NCBI GenBank assembly: GCA_023101725.1
Contig: JALJCO010003008.1
Location: 62,001 to 126,000 of the forward strand
Direction of reading: 5' to 3'
Source of the DNA: Atherinomorus stipes
Taxonomy: Eukaryota; Chordata; Actinopteri; Atheriniformes; Atherinidae
Length of the DNA: 64,000 bases
The notes under the pieces were generated by a model. That model had not been told where the DNA came from. It searched no databases and worked only from the letters and a program-made list of their open reading frames with translations. Made by a program: the position numbers and the translations under genes. Below, in pieces: positions 9,538-18,969 of the stretch. Numbering within the stretch: position 1 is the first letter of the stretch; each line of letters begins with the position of its first letter.

Positions 9538-9992
9538 TGATCACTAATTTACCACCGGGCCAGAATTCACCATTGCAATAATAAACTGCAGCATCTTCAG
9601 CCTGAACTCCACTGATGGTCAGAGTGAAGTCTAACTTTGATCTACCGTCTGTAAAACGACTTGGAATACCTGGCAATCGATTGCCAACATGGTAAAAAAG
9701 GAGTTTAGGAACTTGTCCATCCTTCTGTTGATACCAGGCTAAATGGATATTCCCATGAACATTGTGACTGGTTCTACATGTGATGGTGACGGTTCCTCCC
9801 AGATCAGAGCTCACTGCTGCAGGTTGAGTCACTGTGACCTGTCCTCTGGACTCTGATGATGTAAAAACAAGAATATAAAGTGATTTTTTGATTATTTTTG
9901 GTTTCATTTCCAAAGACTTTGATTGAACTTTACCTGTGAAGCAGAGGAGAGCCAGATGAGGACGCAGATAAAGTCGGGGGGGGGGGGTGGGG
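9538..9992 (-). pseudogene. Immunoglobulin light-chain V segment V3 (leader damaged)
   Basis: The V exon 9852-9538 is open and complete: ESRGQVTVTQPAAV, cysteine in TITCRTS, tryptophan in [28 protein letters not shown] and AVYYCNGE, followed by a usable RSS. The leader (about 9936-9980) can be aligned with that of V2, but it has several single-base losses and a changed donor (CACAG|GTAAAG). The position of its ATG is replaced by the beginning of the G-rich block. As written the leader cannot give an in-frame signal peptide. The damage touches the edge of the G-rich block, so a sequencing or assembly cause is as likely as true pseudogenisation. Confidence 0.7.
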
Positions 9993-10215
9993 TGGGGGGG
10001 TGGGGGTGGAATGGTGGGGGGGGGGGGGGGGGGGGGGGGGGTTCCCTGGGCCCGGGGGGGGGGGCTGGTGGGGGGGGGGGGGGGGGGGGGTGGGGTCTGG
10101 TGGGGGGGGGTATGTGGGTGGGGGGGGGGGGGGCGGTTGGGGGGGGTGCGCGGAGGGGGGGGGGGGTGTGGCTCTGTTTGCGGGGGGGGGAGGGGGGGGG
10201 GGGGGGTTGGGGGGT

Positions 10216-10253
<38 letters not shown>

Positions 10254-11690
10254 GGGATGTGAGGGGGGGGGGGGGTGGGGGGGGGGGGGGTTGGGGGGGG
10301 GGGGGCCACGCGGTGGCCCGGGGGGGGGGGGGGTGGGGGGGGGGGGGGGGGGGGCTGGGGGGGTGGGGCGGGGGCGCGGGGTCGGGTACATTGCTGTGGT
10401 GGGCGCGGGGGGGGGGGGGGGGCGGAATGTAGTTGGGGGAAAGATGCCTGGGGGACGGGGCTCACGGGGGGGGGGGGGCAGTTGTTTGCGGGGGGTGTTG
10501 GGGGTGGGGGGTGCTGTTGTGTGTTTCCGCGAAGGGGCGGTGATGAGGGGCTCACGGGGGCCCGGTGCGGGGGATTTGGGAAGGGGGGGGGAAAGAGGGG
10601 AAGTGGGGGTTCCGGAGGGGGGAGTACGGTTATTTAGGGGGAAATGAGAAAACTGGGAGGGGGGGGGGGGGGGGGAGGAAGGAGGGGGAAGGGGGGGGGG
10701 GAACTGGCTCTCCAGGGGGGGGGGCTGGGTGGCCGGTAAGAGCCCACCTCCCCCTGGGGGGGGGGCCGCGGCCGGGGTCTGCCTCCGGGGGCTGCTGCCG
10801 CCCGGGGGGGGAGCCGGGGGGGGGGCCTGACCCTCTTTGGGGGGGCGGGGGGGGGGGGGGGGGGAAGTACCCGCGGGGTCCCCTCGTTTCCCCCGGGCGG
10901 GGCGGGGGGGCTGAAGCCACGGGCTGCGGGGGGGGGGGGGGGGGGCTGTCCTGGGGTGCGCGTGTCCCGCCCGCGGGGAATCGCTAGGTTTCCGGGGGGG
11001 GGTGTGCCGGGGGGGGGGGCGCTGGGTGGGGGGCTGGGTGCCCTGTTTCGGGGTGGGGGGGGGTGTGGGGGGGGGCTGACTTCGCGGGGGGGTGGGGGTG
11101 GCGGGGGGGGAGTTAACGGGGGGGGGCGGGGGGGGCAAAACTTCGGTCGGGGGGGTGGGGGGCAAAAATGGCTGGGGGGGGGGGTGGGGGGCGGGTCGGG
11201 AGGAGGTGGGGGGGTGCGGGCGGGGCTTCGTCTGGGCGGTCTTTGACGCGTTTTGTCTGGGGTCGTGTTCTCTGGGTGGTGGGGGGGGCCGTGCCTGGGG
11301 TTTCTCCCGCCGTTTTTTTTGGGCTGGGGGGGTTTGCTACGGCGTCGGGTCTTGCCTGTGCGTCTCCCCCGGCGTGCGTCTCCCATGTTTGTTGGGTTTC
11401 TATTTCTCTCCATTTTTTGCTTTTTTCCTTTTTTCCGGTCCGCAAACGGCCTGTGGTCCTGGGGTTTCTTGTTTTTGTTTGTTAAGGGGAAGTGCACATA
11501 TGCTTGTTGTTCGGTGGAGGGAGGGCGAGTGTTTTTTTCGTGAACTTTTCTTCAAATTTCCTTTTTTTGGTGTTTTGTGTTCATGACGTTTTCCCGTAGA
11601 ACGTTGTTTTGTGTGTTGATTTTGGTGCTGTCTCAGTCGGCTCTTCGCGCGGTTGAGTTTCTGTTCCCGGGGGGGGTTTTGTCGTGACTT
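9977..11690. repeat. 1.7-kb G-rich low-complexity block
   Basis: The plus strand is very largely G with scattered T, C and A, and has many G runs of 10-40. From about 11,250 onward it changes gradually into normal-looking sequence that can be aligned, with many mismatches and single-base gaps, to the flank of V3. It starts exactly inside the V3 leader. The long glycine-rich and proline-rich open frames here are consequences of composition, not genes. Either a low-quality or poly-G sequence patch or a real G-rich satellite would explain it; the graded edge favours the first. Confidence 0.75.
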
Positions 11691-12037
11691 TTCACTGTGT
11701 TACAACCACTGCTGGGTTGGAGTGAGTGTAAATCCTCTGTCTTCATCCTGACATCCGTGGAGGTGTGTCATCCGTTGCTCCCCGTCGGGGGATTCCGTTC
11801 TGTGTCTCAGTTTTTAGAGCTTTGGTCTTCTCCAGTTTTCTGGGTCGGAAAATGCTGCAAGGTTTGTTGGCTGGCTTTATTGTCGTTGCCGGGCTGTTGG
11901 CGGCTGAGTCATAACTCATTGTCAGACGGGAGAGAGAAGATGGATGGTGGGGGTGAATATGATAAGAAAAATGATTTTCTCACCCTGAGTGAAGCAGAGG
12001 AGAGACCAGATGAGGACGCAGATCAAATGTTTTTCAT
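11682..12037 (-). pseudogene. Immunoglobulin light-chain V segment V4 (heavily degraded)
   Basis: An RSS-like end (GGGTTTTGT about 11675-11684, spacer about 8-10 bp, CACTGTG 11693-11699) is followed by a shortened, mutated V exon to about 11927. Words such as 'tcctctgtcttcatcctgacatccgtggaggt' align to the conserved V2 end 'actcctgcatcttcagcctgaactccactgatggt'. The leader exon 12037-11984 is close to that of V2, but it carries about five extra bases after the ATG, putting the start codon out of frame (ATG AAA AAC ATT TGA). The upstream promoter is well conserved. Damage increases toward the G-rich block. Confidence 0.65.
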
Positions 12038-12106
12038 GAGGAGGATTTCTGTGGCTTTTATTGTCATGAAGGACAGCTGTCAGTCATCCAGTCTTCAACT
12101 CTCAGG

Positions 12107-12154
12107 ACTATAAACTCTCCCAGAGCACTGAAGCATAGTGCTGCTGATGCAAAG
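12107..12154 (-). promoter_or_regulatory. V4 promoter: TATA-like box and octamer variant
   Basis: The layout matches V2: CTTTGCAT on the coding strand (12147-12154) and a TATA-like complement of 'ctataaact' near 12108-12116. The sequence between them is nearly identical to V2, so this side of V4 is undamaged. Confidence 0.55.
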
Positions 12155-12424
12155 TGGCTCTCTATGGAAATGTTCCCACTCCAACAGGGATTCTGATCAC
12201 TGTACGAATGTTTAATATAATTTAATTCATCAGAAGTGTACAGTAATTAAGAAGTGGACATGGCTTTCTTTGTAGAGCTGTCTTTGAACATTTTTCTTCA
12301 AAAATTGCTTCTTTTCAGCTTTTTACATCATTCTAAACCAGGGACTTGGATCAGAATGTAAAACAGATAAAGTTCAAGTCTTTCTTTTGTTTTTTTGTTT
12401 TGTTTTGTTTTATATCTACCAACA

Positions 12425-12593
12425 AGTAGATATAAATTACTCATTCTAAGACAATAAACATATAACAGCTAATATAGAACAGAGATTACACATCAATAGA
12501 AACACAGTTTTAAATTATATATCACATTTTTCTGCCACTGACCTTGAGATTCTTTTTTTTTTTTACATATTGTACCTTTAACTTTCAAGTTTC
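12425..12593 (-). mobile_element. MITE, inverted copy of the one at 16409-16566
   Basis: The sequence reads, in reverse complement, as the element at 16409: TTAAAGGTACAATATGTAAA, then words such as 'aggtcagtggcagaaaaa' and 'aaactgtgtttctatt' in the same order. A TTAA lies at its outer end, next to the TACC terminus. The two copies lie in opposite orientation on either side of the coiled-coil gene. Confidence 0.6.
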
Positions 12594-12599
12594 TTCCTT

Positions 12600-13125
12600 C
12601 TTATACAAAATGCTTTCATTAAACAAATCCAGACATTTATTAAAGATAAAGTTTTTCTCAAATTAGATTGATTTGAAAAAGGTCTCACTTAGAGAAATAA
12701 TCATCATATTGTCATTGAGGATAGAAATGATCACATTTGTTTTAATTTATTGAGACAGCCGCAGATTCTACTGCTATACTTTGCAGCTGTATTTGGGCCC
12801 TTGAATTAATATGAAAATAATTGCTTTTGGTCATTTCAAAATAGTTATCGATTCGGGACGTGTACCATTATTGTGATCGATTTGATAATGAATTGGTACA
12901 CTATAATATTTCTTGTCATTATGATCTTGGTAAACAGGTAAACAGGTAAACGGCTGTGAAAAGACCCTGCCTCGGAGTATAGGAGCTAAAAAGGTTATAG
13001 GAACTGAGGTCCGAGGTCCCTATTCCTATATGTCGGAATGCGCAAAAAAATGGCCTTGTTCCTGAAAAGGTTCTAGTAACTCCAAAAGGTTCCTACAGTC
13101 CGAAAGCGCCTCTTGTTCCACTATT
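12600..13125. other. Unassigned repeat-like spacer
   Basis: No gene is seen. Segments such as 12960-13110 look like parts of dispersed repeats, but no clear termini or target duplications are visible. Confidence 0.35.
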
Positions 13126-13129
13126 ATGG

Positions 13130-13640
13130 TCCTAATCTGTGGACCAGCCTGGCAGAGAACCTCAGGGCTGCAGAGACTGTTGATGTTTTTATAAAGAGGC
13201 TGAAGACCTTTTAATCTTAGCTTTTAACTAAATTTAATTCATTCATCAGTTTGATTTGGGCCTTTTTTTTTATTTATTTGTTTATTTTTATTTTATTTTA
13301 CAGCTTCTATGCCTTTAGTTATGTTCTTGTTTTTTGGGGGTTCTTACTGTTATGGTTTATTCTCATCTTGTTTTAATATTAGCTCTCTAACTCCAGTTTT
13401 TCCTCACAGGGGTCCTCCATGTCAGGCCCTGTGCCTGATTTGTCTGGGTGTAATTGTGATCATGTGTGTGAAGAAGAGCGTGATCAAATGTGTGTTCTTA
13501 TGTCTGCTTATTGTATGTATATCCTTGTTTTCCACATATTATTTTTATTGCTATTTTTTTATCATGTAAAGCACTTTGCATTGCTCTGACATGAAAGGTG
13601 CTTTGTAAATAAAGTTTGATTTGATTTGATTTGATTTAAA
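13130..13640 (+). mobile_element. Retroelement 3' fragment with TTGAT tail
   Basis: The start, 'ctgtggaccagcctggcagagaacctcagggctgcagagactgttgatg', is a sequence I recognise from 3' parts of fish retroelements. The end, 'aaagcactttgcattgctctgacatgaaaggtgctttgtaaataaag', is followed by (TTTGA)n at about 13616-13637, a typical short-repeat tail. No coding capacity remains. Confidence 0.55.
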
Positions 13641-14203
13641 AAGCTCAAGTTGTATTTGATGGTTTACATCTTTACACAAATTTAGGTAAAGTTCCCTCCA
13701 ACCTGACACTTTGGGCTCCAATAGACATTAAAATGGATCCAACTGAGTAAACAATTTCTGAGAATTGAAATTAAAGTAAAAACTGTGACGACCAACCCCG
13801 TTCTCCCCTACACATGATTGATCAATCCAGATTTCTTCATCGTTTCTTATAGATGGGAGTTTGAAATAAAATGTCAGAACTCCAAACAGTGGAACATGTG
13901 TGTGCTTATGCTTCACCTGTAAGGACGGTGCCCTTTAATCAATGTTTGCTTGTGTCCTTGTGCATGGATTATTCAAACGGTTTGTTGCATCTTTGCAGTT
14001 TTACTTTTTTTTCTCGTTTTCTCTCTGCCGATGTTATTTTTTTTTTTAGCATTTCTGGTTATTTTCTGTCCTTCAGGTGTTTATCACAGCAGTCTGACCA
14101 GACAGAGTCCCGTCTCAGGGGTCTCCTGTGACTTGGGGCCATGCTCAGAAATCACTCTCGCCCGTCGACCGGGTCAGATGGGACCAATTCCTCAAAGACT
14201 GAG

Positions 14204-15530
14204 TCAGATGTGGAATGACATGGAAATTAATTCTTTTAGGTCAGCTTTGAGTTTATTTTCTTCACTGAGCGTCTCATTAGTTTGCTTCAATTCTTCCATG
14301 TTGACTTTTGCTGTTAAAGTCATATTAGGCTCTAACTTCTTTTTTTCAAGCAAATCTGTTTGAAGGTTTTGAATTTTTTCTTTGAGCTCCTGATTTTCTT
14401 CCGTTAGGAATGTGATTTTGTTCTGCATGATATCAAGAGTGCATTCAACGTTTTTCTTTAAATGCAAATCTTTTAGGAGTTTTCTATTTTTTTCTTTGAA
14501 CTTCTGATTTTCTTCCAGTAGGGATTTGACCCTGATCTGCATCATATCAGCAGAATCAACGATCTCAAAGTTCTTTTCATGAAAATTGGTTAGCAGTTTT
14601 GGATTTTTTACTTTGAATTCCTCAATTTGTTGCTGCAGTAATCTGATTTTTTTCCTCCGAGTTAAGGAGTCCAAGATTCAGTTCTTTTAAGCTAGCTTTG
14701 AGTTGCTGATTTTTTGTGCAGAGCTTCTGATTATTCTGCTCCAGTACTGTCATCCTGACTCTCGATGCAAAAGTTACAGAAGGTTGAACATTCTCCTTTT
14801 CATGCAGTTCGTTCAGAAGTTTCTGATTTTGTCCTGTGAGCTGCTGATTTTCTTGCTTTAGGGACTGAAACTCATGTTGCAGCGTATTATGAGCTGATTC
14901 CAACTTCTCCTTTTCATGCAAATCTTGTCTAAGTTTCTGATTTTTAACCTCGAGTTGCTCATTTTGTTGCGTCAGTAATCTGTTGATTTCTTCCACTGAG
15001 TCAAATTTGGAGCAAAGCGAGTTCAGTTTTATTACATCATCTTGGAGTTCATGATTTTCTTGCATTAGATCTTCATTTTTATGTTGCAATGTCACGTTCT
15101 CCTTCTTCAGTTGACAGAGTTCCATCTTACGCTTCTGTTTTTCCTCTTTCCATCTGAGGTTGTCATCGTTTTGATTTTGCAGCAGAATTTCTTTCTCTCT
15201 CATCGCCTCCTCTAACCTCTGCTGTGTTTCCATGTTCAGCTGCTTTTGGGCCTCGACTTCTGTCTGCAGAGCCATGTTGGATGATTTTAGCTCATCCATT
15301 TGTCTCGCCAGGTGCCTGTTGACCCTCAACAATTCATCAATGTGTAGCTGAGGAAAAGTTAATTTCCGTTTTCTGGAGCGCCCCAGTTCTGTGCGAAGTT
15401 GATCAACTATTGTGCGAAGTTCCTTGTTTTCATTTTTAAGGCTTTCATTGTCCTGCTGGACATTTCCCTCCTCGCTTACAGAGTCCTGGCCAGACTCTCT
15501 CATGACACATTTAAAGATCTTCTTAAACAT
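14204..15530 (-). CDS. Single-exon coiled-coil protein gene, interrupted by an A7 frameshift
   Basis: The first frame (15530-14622, 302 residues) starts MFKKIFKCVMRESG and is then almost entirely heptad-rich, with many Q, E, K, N and L. Modules resembling NQKL-x-x-(D/E)LHEKE occur at residues about 197-208 and 235-246. The frame ends soon after an A7 run (coding strand GAGGAAAAAAATC). The next frame (open to 14204, about 150 codons) continues the same coiled coil with further copies of the module (KNPKLLTNFHEK, KNRKLLKDLHLKK). Removing one A would join both into a protein of about 450 residues. There are no membrane segments and no known domain. A TATA-like TATTTATATC (coding strand) lies about 40 bp before the ATG. 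I do not recognise the family; a structural or golgin-like role is only a guess. The frameshift may be a sequencing error, an allele or a real break. Confidence 0.6.
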
Positions 15531-15599
15531 TGTGCAAATACAAACTATACTGACTGATATAAATAGAGAAATTAGTGTGTGTTTGGAAGTCGTCTAAAT

Positions 15600-16285
15600 G
15601 CGTCTTCTTCGTCTGAGCGTATTTGTGAAATGAGATTCAGAATGGCTTCTGTGCCCTTTGATCCAATGGTGTCCTTTGATGTTCAATGATGTCATCTCTG
15701 CTTTATGACCTCAAACTCATGGAACATCTGTCTCCATGACAACATCTGTTTGCTTGACGTCTGTTTTACTGTTTTTATTTATTTTTTATTTAGATCTTTT
15801 TAAACAAAACAGACATAAAAGAAACAAACAAACAAACAAAAAAAGCCAGACAAAACAAAGAAAAAAAAACCCTGAAGATTAAAAAACGCAACATTTGGCT
15901 GACATGCACTAATACAGAAAATGTGAGATTTAAGCAAGATTAATTCTTAGGAAAATAATAAAATTGCCCAAATTTTTATTGCTGGAGAGGGGAAGTGAAC
16001 ACTGCTGAGAAAACAAAAACAAGTATAAATATAATGGGGTGCAAGCCTTAAATGAGATGAGCTGGATGTAGCCAAGCTAAGTTTTTAATCCTGAATGTCT
16101 TAATCCTGTTGCTCCGTGTTATCTCAGAAATACATGACTTGCAAGGAAAGATTATTTAAATCAGGGCCATGCCAAAGGTTAAAATACTCAGGTCCACCAT
16201 CTGTTATGGACAACACATCTCAATAGACCAAACTGTATTTAAAATGGAAGCAACTTATATTTGACAAAACTAATATTTTCTCACA
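15600..16285. other. Upstream flank of the coiled-coil gene
   Basis: No further exon is seen. An A-rich simple stretch occurs at about 15825-15875. The rest is unassigned. Confidence 0.35.
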
Positions 16286-16330
16286 TAGAATAGAATAGAA
16301 TAGAATCTTTATTGTCCAAAAAAATAGATA
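16286..16330 (+). repeat. (AATAG)n/(GAATA)n simple repeat with retroposon-like tail
   Basis: Four units of 'tagaa' lead into 'tctttattgtcc', a combination frequent at fish retroposon ends. Confidence 0.45.
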
Positions 16331-16408
16331 TAAAAAAAATAAATATTGTCCAAAAAATTCCAAACAACAGTGTTCTGTGGTTGCTAGGAGACAGCAGTTA
16401 TGCAATGA

Positions 16409-16566
16409 GGGATAAACTTAAAGGTACAATATGTAAAAATAAATCAAAGGTCAGTGGCAGAAAAAATGTGAAATATAATTCAAAACTGTGTTTCTATTTA
16501 TGTGTAATCGCTGCACTAGAGTAGCTGCTTACTGTATTTTCTTAGAATGAGTCATTTATATCTACA
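16409..16566 (+). mobile_element. MITE, TTAAAGGTACAATATG family
   Basis: It begins TTAAAGGTACAATATGTAAA and continues with the same words as the inverted copy at 12425-12593. The TTAA at the border suggests a TTAA target-site element. Its far end is not clear. Confidence 0.55.
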
Positions 16567-17431
16567 TGCTGGGCAGTGCACATAAGCTGCCATATTTGTT
16601 CCACCATTTTTACTACGGTGTCCTTGAATGGACAAAACAATGCGTGTAAGTGAGAACCCTCTGAACTTACAAACCACTGTACCAGCTTTGTTTATTGGGA
16701 GTTAGAGACTGGGATAAGTAATCGGCAATGGCTTGGATTGTAACTGAAATATGCGTATGATGTCTTAAATTTGGATTAATCTTAATCTAGTTAAAGAGTT
16801 TCCAAGTAAACAAAAAGAATATCTTTTAAACATTGAAGAGTGAAAGTGTATGTGAGGGAAAAACTGTTTAATTTCTTAGATACTTATAAAGACAGAGAGT
16901 TATGCATTTCCAAGAGGATTCTGAACAACAATTCATTCCCTGGTAAAAGTCCAAGACTGGGAGAATTAATGGCATTTTTTTAACAACAAAATGAAAACCA
17001 CAGGTCACACTGTATATACTCTTTCTGACAATTTGTAAGATTATATTTGTTCTCTTTTAGTTTATCTTAATTATTAGATTTTCTAGCAATTTGACAAGAC
17101 TCTTCTTCTCCTGGTCAATTTCAGCTTTATACAAAGAAAATATTGCCAACTTTGAAATTACTACGAATGTTGTGTCCATGGGTCAATCTTCTTTTCCACT
17201 AAACCTGAAACAGCTCCATTTTCATAATTTTATTATATTATTATTATTATTATTTCCTTTAACTGCAGATCTTATGTTATTAATCTTTTGAGTTTATGCC
17301 ATAATTTGATGATGCGATGAAAGATGAAGCAAAGAAAAAAAAAGACTTCTATGATTTTATTTCATGGTGTAGTTTAGTGCTTGTCTTGTCACGTGAGTTT
17401 TTCATGTTCTGATATGAGAGGTTTCTTAAAG

Positions 17432-17442
17432 GGAAGTGAAAC
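17432..17442 (+). promoter_or_regulatory. PU.1/IRF composite element (EICE) before C2
   Basis: GGAAGTGAAAC is identical to the element before C1 and lies 109 bp from the C2 exon. The surrounding block (gaggtttctt..gggaagtgaaacagtgtg..., 17421-17482) is also recognisably shared with 6590-6655. Confidence 0.65.
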
Positions 17443-17551
17443 AGTGTGTTACTGAGTAACTAGTAGAGCATAAAACCATCTGACTTTTGCTCTCACACAG
17501 AAAAGGTTTCCAGATCTCTCATGATTGATTGACAGCTGTGGTGTCTTCTAG

Positions 17552-17865
17552 ATGGTGCTCGGCCCTCCCTGACAGTGCTGCCACCCTCTGGAGAGGAGCT
17601 GCAGCAGGGTAACGCCACACTTTTATGTCTGGCCAACAAGGGCTTCCCCTCAGACTGGAGTCTGTCCTGGAAGGTGGACGGCAGCAGCAGCATCAGCTAT
17701 GAGGAGAGCAGGAGCCCCATGGTGCTGCAGAAGGACGGCCTCTACAGCTGGAGCAGCATCCTGAGACTCTCTGCAGACCAGGCGTGCGCGGTGACCTGTG
17801 AGGCCACCCAGGGCTCACAGACGCCACTCGCAGAGAAACTGGGGAGAGACCAGTGTTCCCAGTAG
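17552..17865 (+). CDS. Immunoglobulin light-chain constant exon C2 (no J seen)
   Basis: The acceptor GTGTCTTCTAG is followed by a phase-1 exon beginning NGARPSLTVLPPSGEE. Landmarks are the first cysteine in LLCLANKGFPSDW, tryptophan in LSWKVDG, the second cysteine in VTCEATQGSQTP, and the terminal cysteine in GRDQCSQ before TAG. The strand-F region is three codons shorter than in C1 (SADQACAVTC against SADHWEKVVSVTC). It has lost the tryptophan and gained an extra cysteine two residues before the intradomain cysteine. No J segment is visible between V4 and this exon, and no AATAAA follows within about 600 bp. The frame is intact, so it may use a distant J, or be a constant exon in early decay. 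Confidence 0.85.
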
Positions 17866-18049
17866 TGATCTGACTCTCTCTTACTTCTCTCACTCCACTG
17901 TTCTTTCCTGTTTTATCATCTCTCTTTCTTTCAAATTTCTTTTATGATGTTTGTTTCATGATCAGTACTTTTCAGGAGAGGATGTTGTTCTTCTCACAGA
18001 TTTTATTCGCTTTGGAAAAAAGCTTCTACTAAGTGACATTAGTTGTAGA

Positions 18050-18085
18050 AAACTACGAATGTTTTCTACGACATTCGTAGAAAAC
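18050..18085. repeat. Short nested inverted repeat downstream of C2
   Basis: CTACGAATGT and ACATTCGTAG form a 10-bp stem with an 8-base loop. A second pairing of 'gaatgttttctac' with 'gtagaaaacattc' overlaps it. It may be a hairpin in a transcript; the function is unknown. Confidence 0.55.
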
Positions 18086-18238
18086 ATTCTGATTTTGGTG
18101 AAATGTATATGTTTTAGGATCTGATTATGTCTCAGTCAAAACAAATAGACAGCTCCTAGAAATATCAGAGTCTAAAGGAACTGCAGCATCGTCTTTTCAT
18201 GAAGTTTGTCACCCTCAAGTTTAAAATAAGTAGGCAGG

Positions 18239-18327
18239 TGAATGAATGAATGAATGAATGAATGAATGAATGAATGAATGAATGAATGAATGAATGAATG
18301 AATGAATGAATGAATGAATGAATGAAT
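18239..18327. repeat. (AATG)n microsatellite
   Basis: About 22 uninterrupted units of the tetranucleotide GAAT/AATG. The open frames repeating H-S-F-I on the other strand are translations of it. Confidence 0.95.
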
Positions 18328-18895
18328 TGCTTTTTTGTCATTGAGCCAGCATCCCCACAGCAACCGACATGAAACAAAGATAAACATACAAGTACAGCAA
18401 CCGGGAAGACTTGAGGAAGCAGCCACTACAGCGCATCTGTATATACATGTTGAAAAGATAACACTGGGAAAAAGCTCACTGGTACGCCCCCTAGAGGGGA
18501 CATGGCAGTGGGCACACTTTATTGTTCTGATAGATGAATTTATCCATTATTTTCAAAATAAATAATGGTGCAGAGGGATTTGACTCCTTATGTGCAAAGT
18601 TAAACTGTGCATAAAATTCTATGTAAAACGTTTTAAAAGTGTCTCCCAACTCTCATAATTTGCTTTCAGACTGATAGAAATGAAAATAGGGATGAGTTTA
18701 AGCCTTTTTGTAGACGTTTACTTCACTGAGTATAATCTGCAGCAAATCAGCAAGGATCCTCAAACTAAATTATTTTCATTAAGCTGACTGGGGTTTAATT
18801 TTGGCTCACATCCCTCGGAGTAAATATTGGCCAATTTCATGAACATTATTAAGCTGCAAATTTCATAACTATAGAAGGGATGTTACACAACCAGT

Positions 18896-18965
18896 GTTCA
18901 ACACTGGCCTCTTAAAAGCTGGGAGCAGAGAGGTGACCACCAGCAAACTAACATTCAGTCAGCTA
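18896..18965 (-). pseudogene. Orphan V-promoter fossil
   Basis: The block 'caacactggcctcttaaaagc...gcagagaggtga...cagcaaac...attcagtcagct' matches the V1 promoter region (2221-2290) in order and spacing. The octamer ATGCAAAC has decayed to CAGCAAAC. No leader or V exon follows on the minus strand. Confidence 0.5.
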
Positions 18966-18969
18966 AATT

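Noticed and set aside
9530..11586. Long proline-rich and glycine-rich open frames (up to about 410 codons)
   Set aside because: They are forced by near-pure G/C composition: in any frame CCN is proline and GGN is glycine. They overlap each other on both strands, have no splice or start context, and fall in the suspected low-quality block.
9977..11690. G-rich block as a switch-like region for class-switch recombination
   Set aside because: Light-chain loci do not undergo class switching and fish lack classical switch regions. The block lacks repeating units and shows a damage gradient.
14600..14680. Programmed -1 frameshift in the coiled-coil gene
   Set aside because: The second frame is reached by skipping one base (+1), not by slipping back one. 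A homopolymer-length error or indel is simpler.
18165..18426. Open frames repeating H-S-F-I
   Set aside because: Simple translation of the (AATG)n microsatellite.
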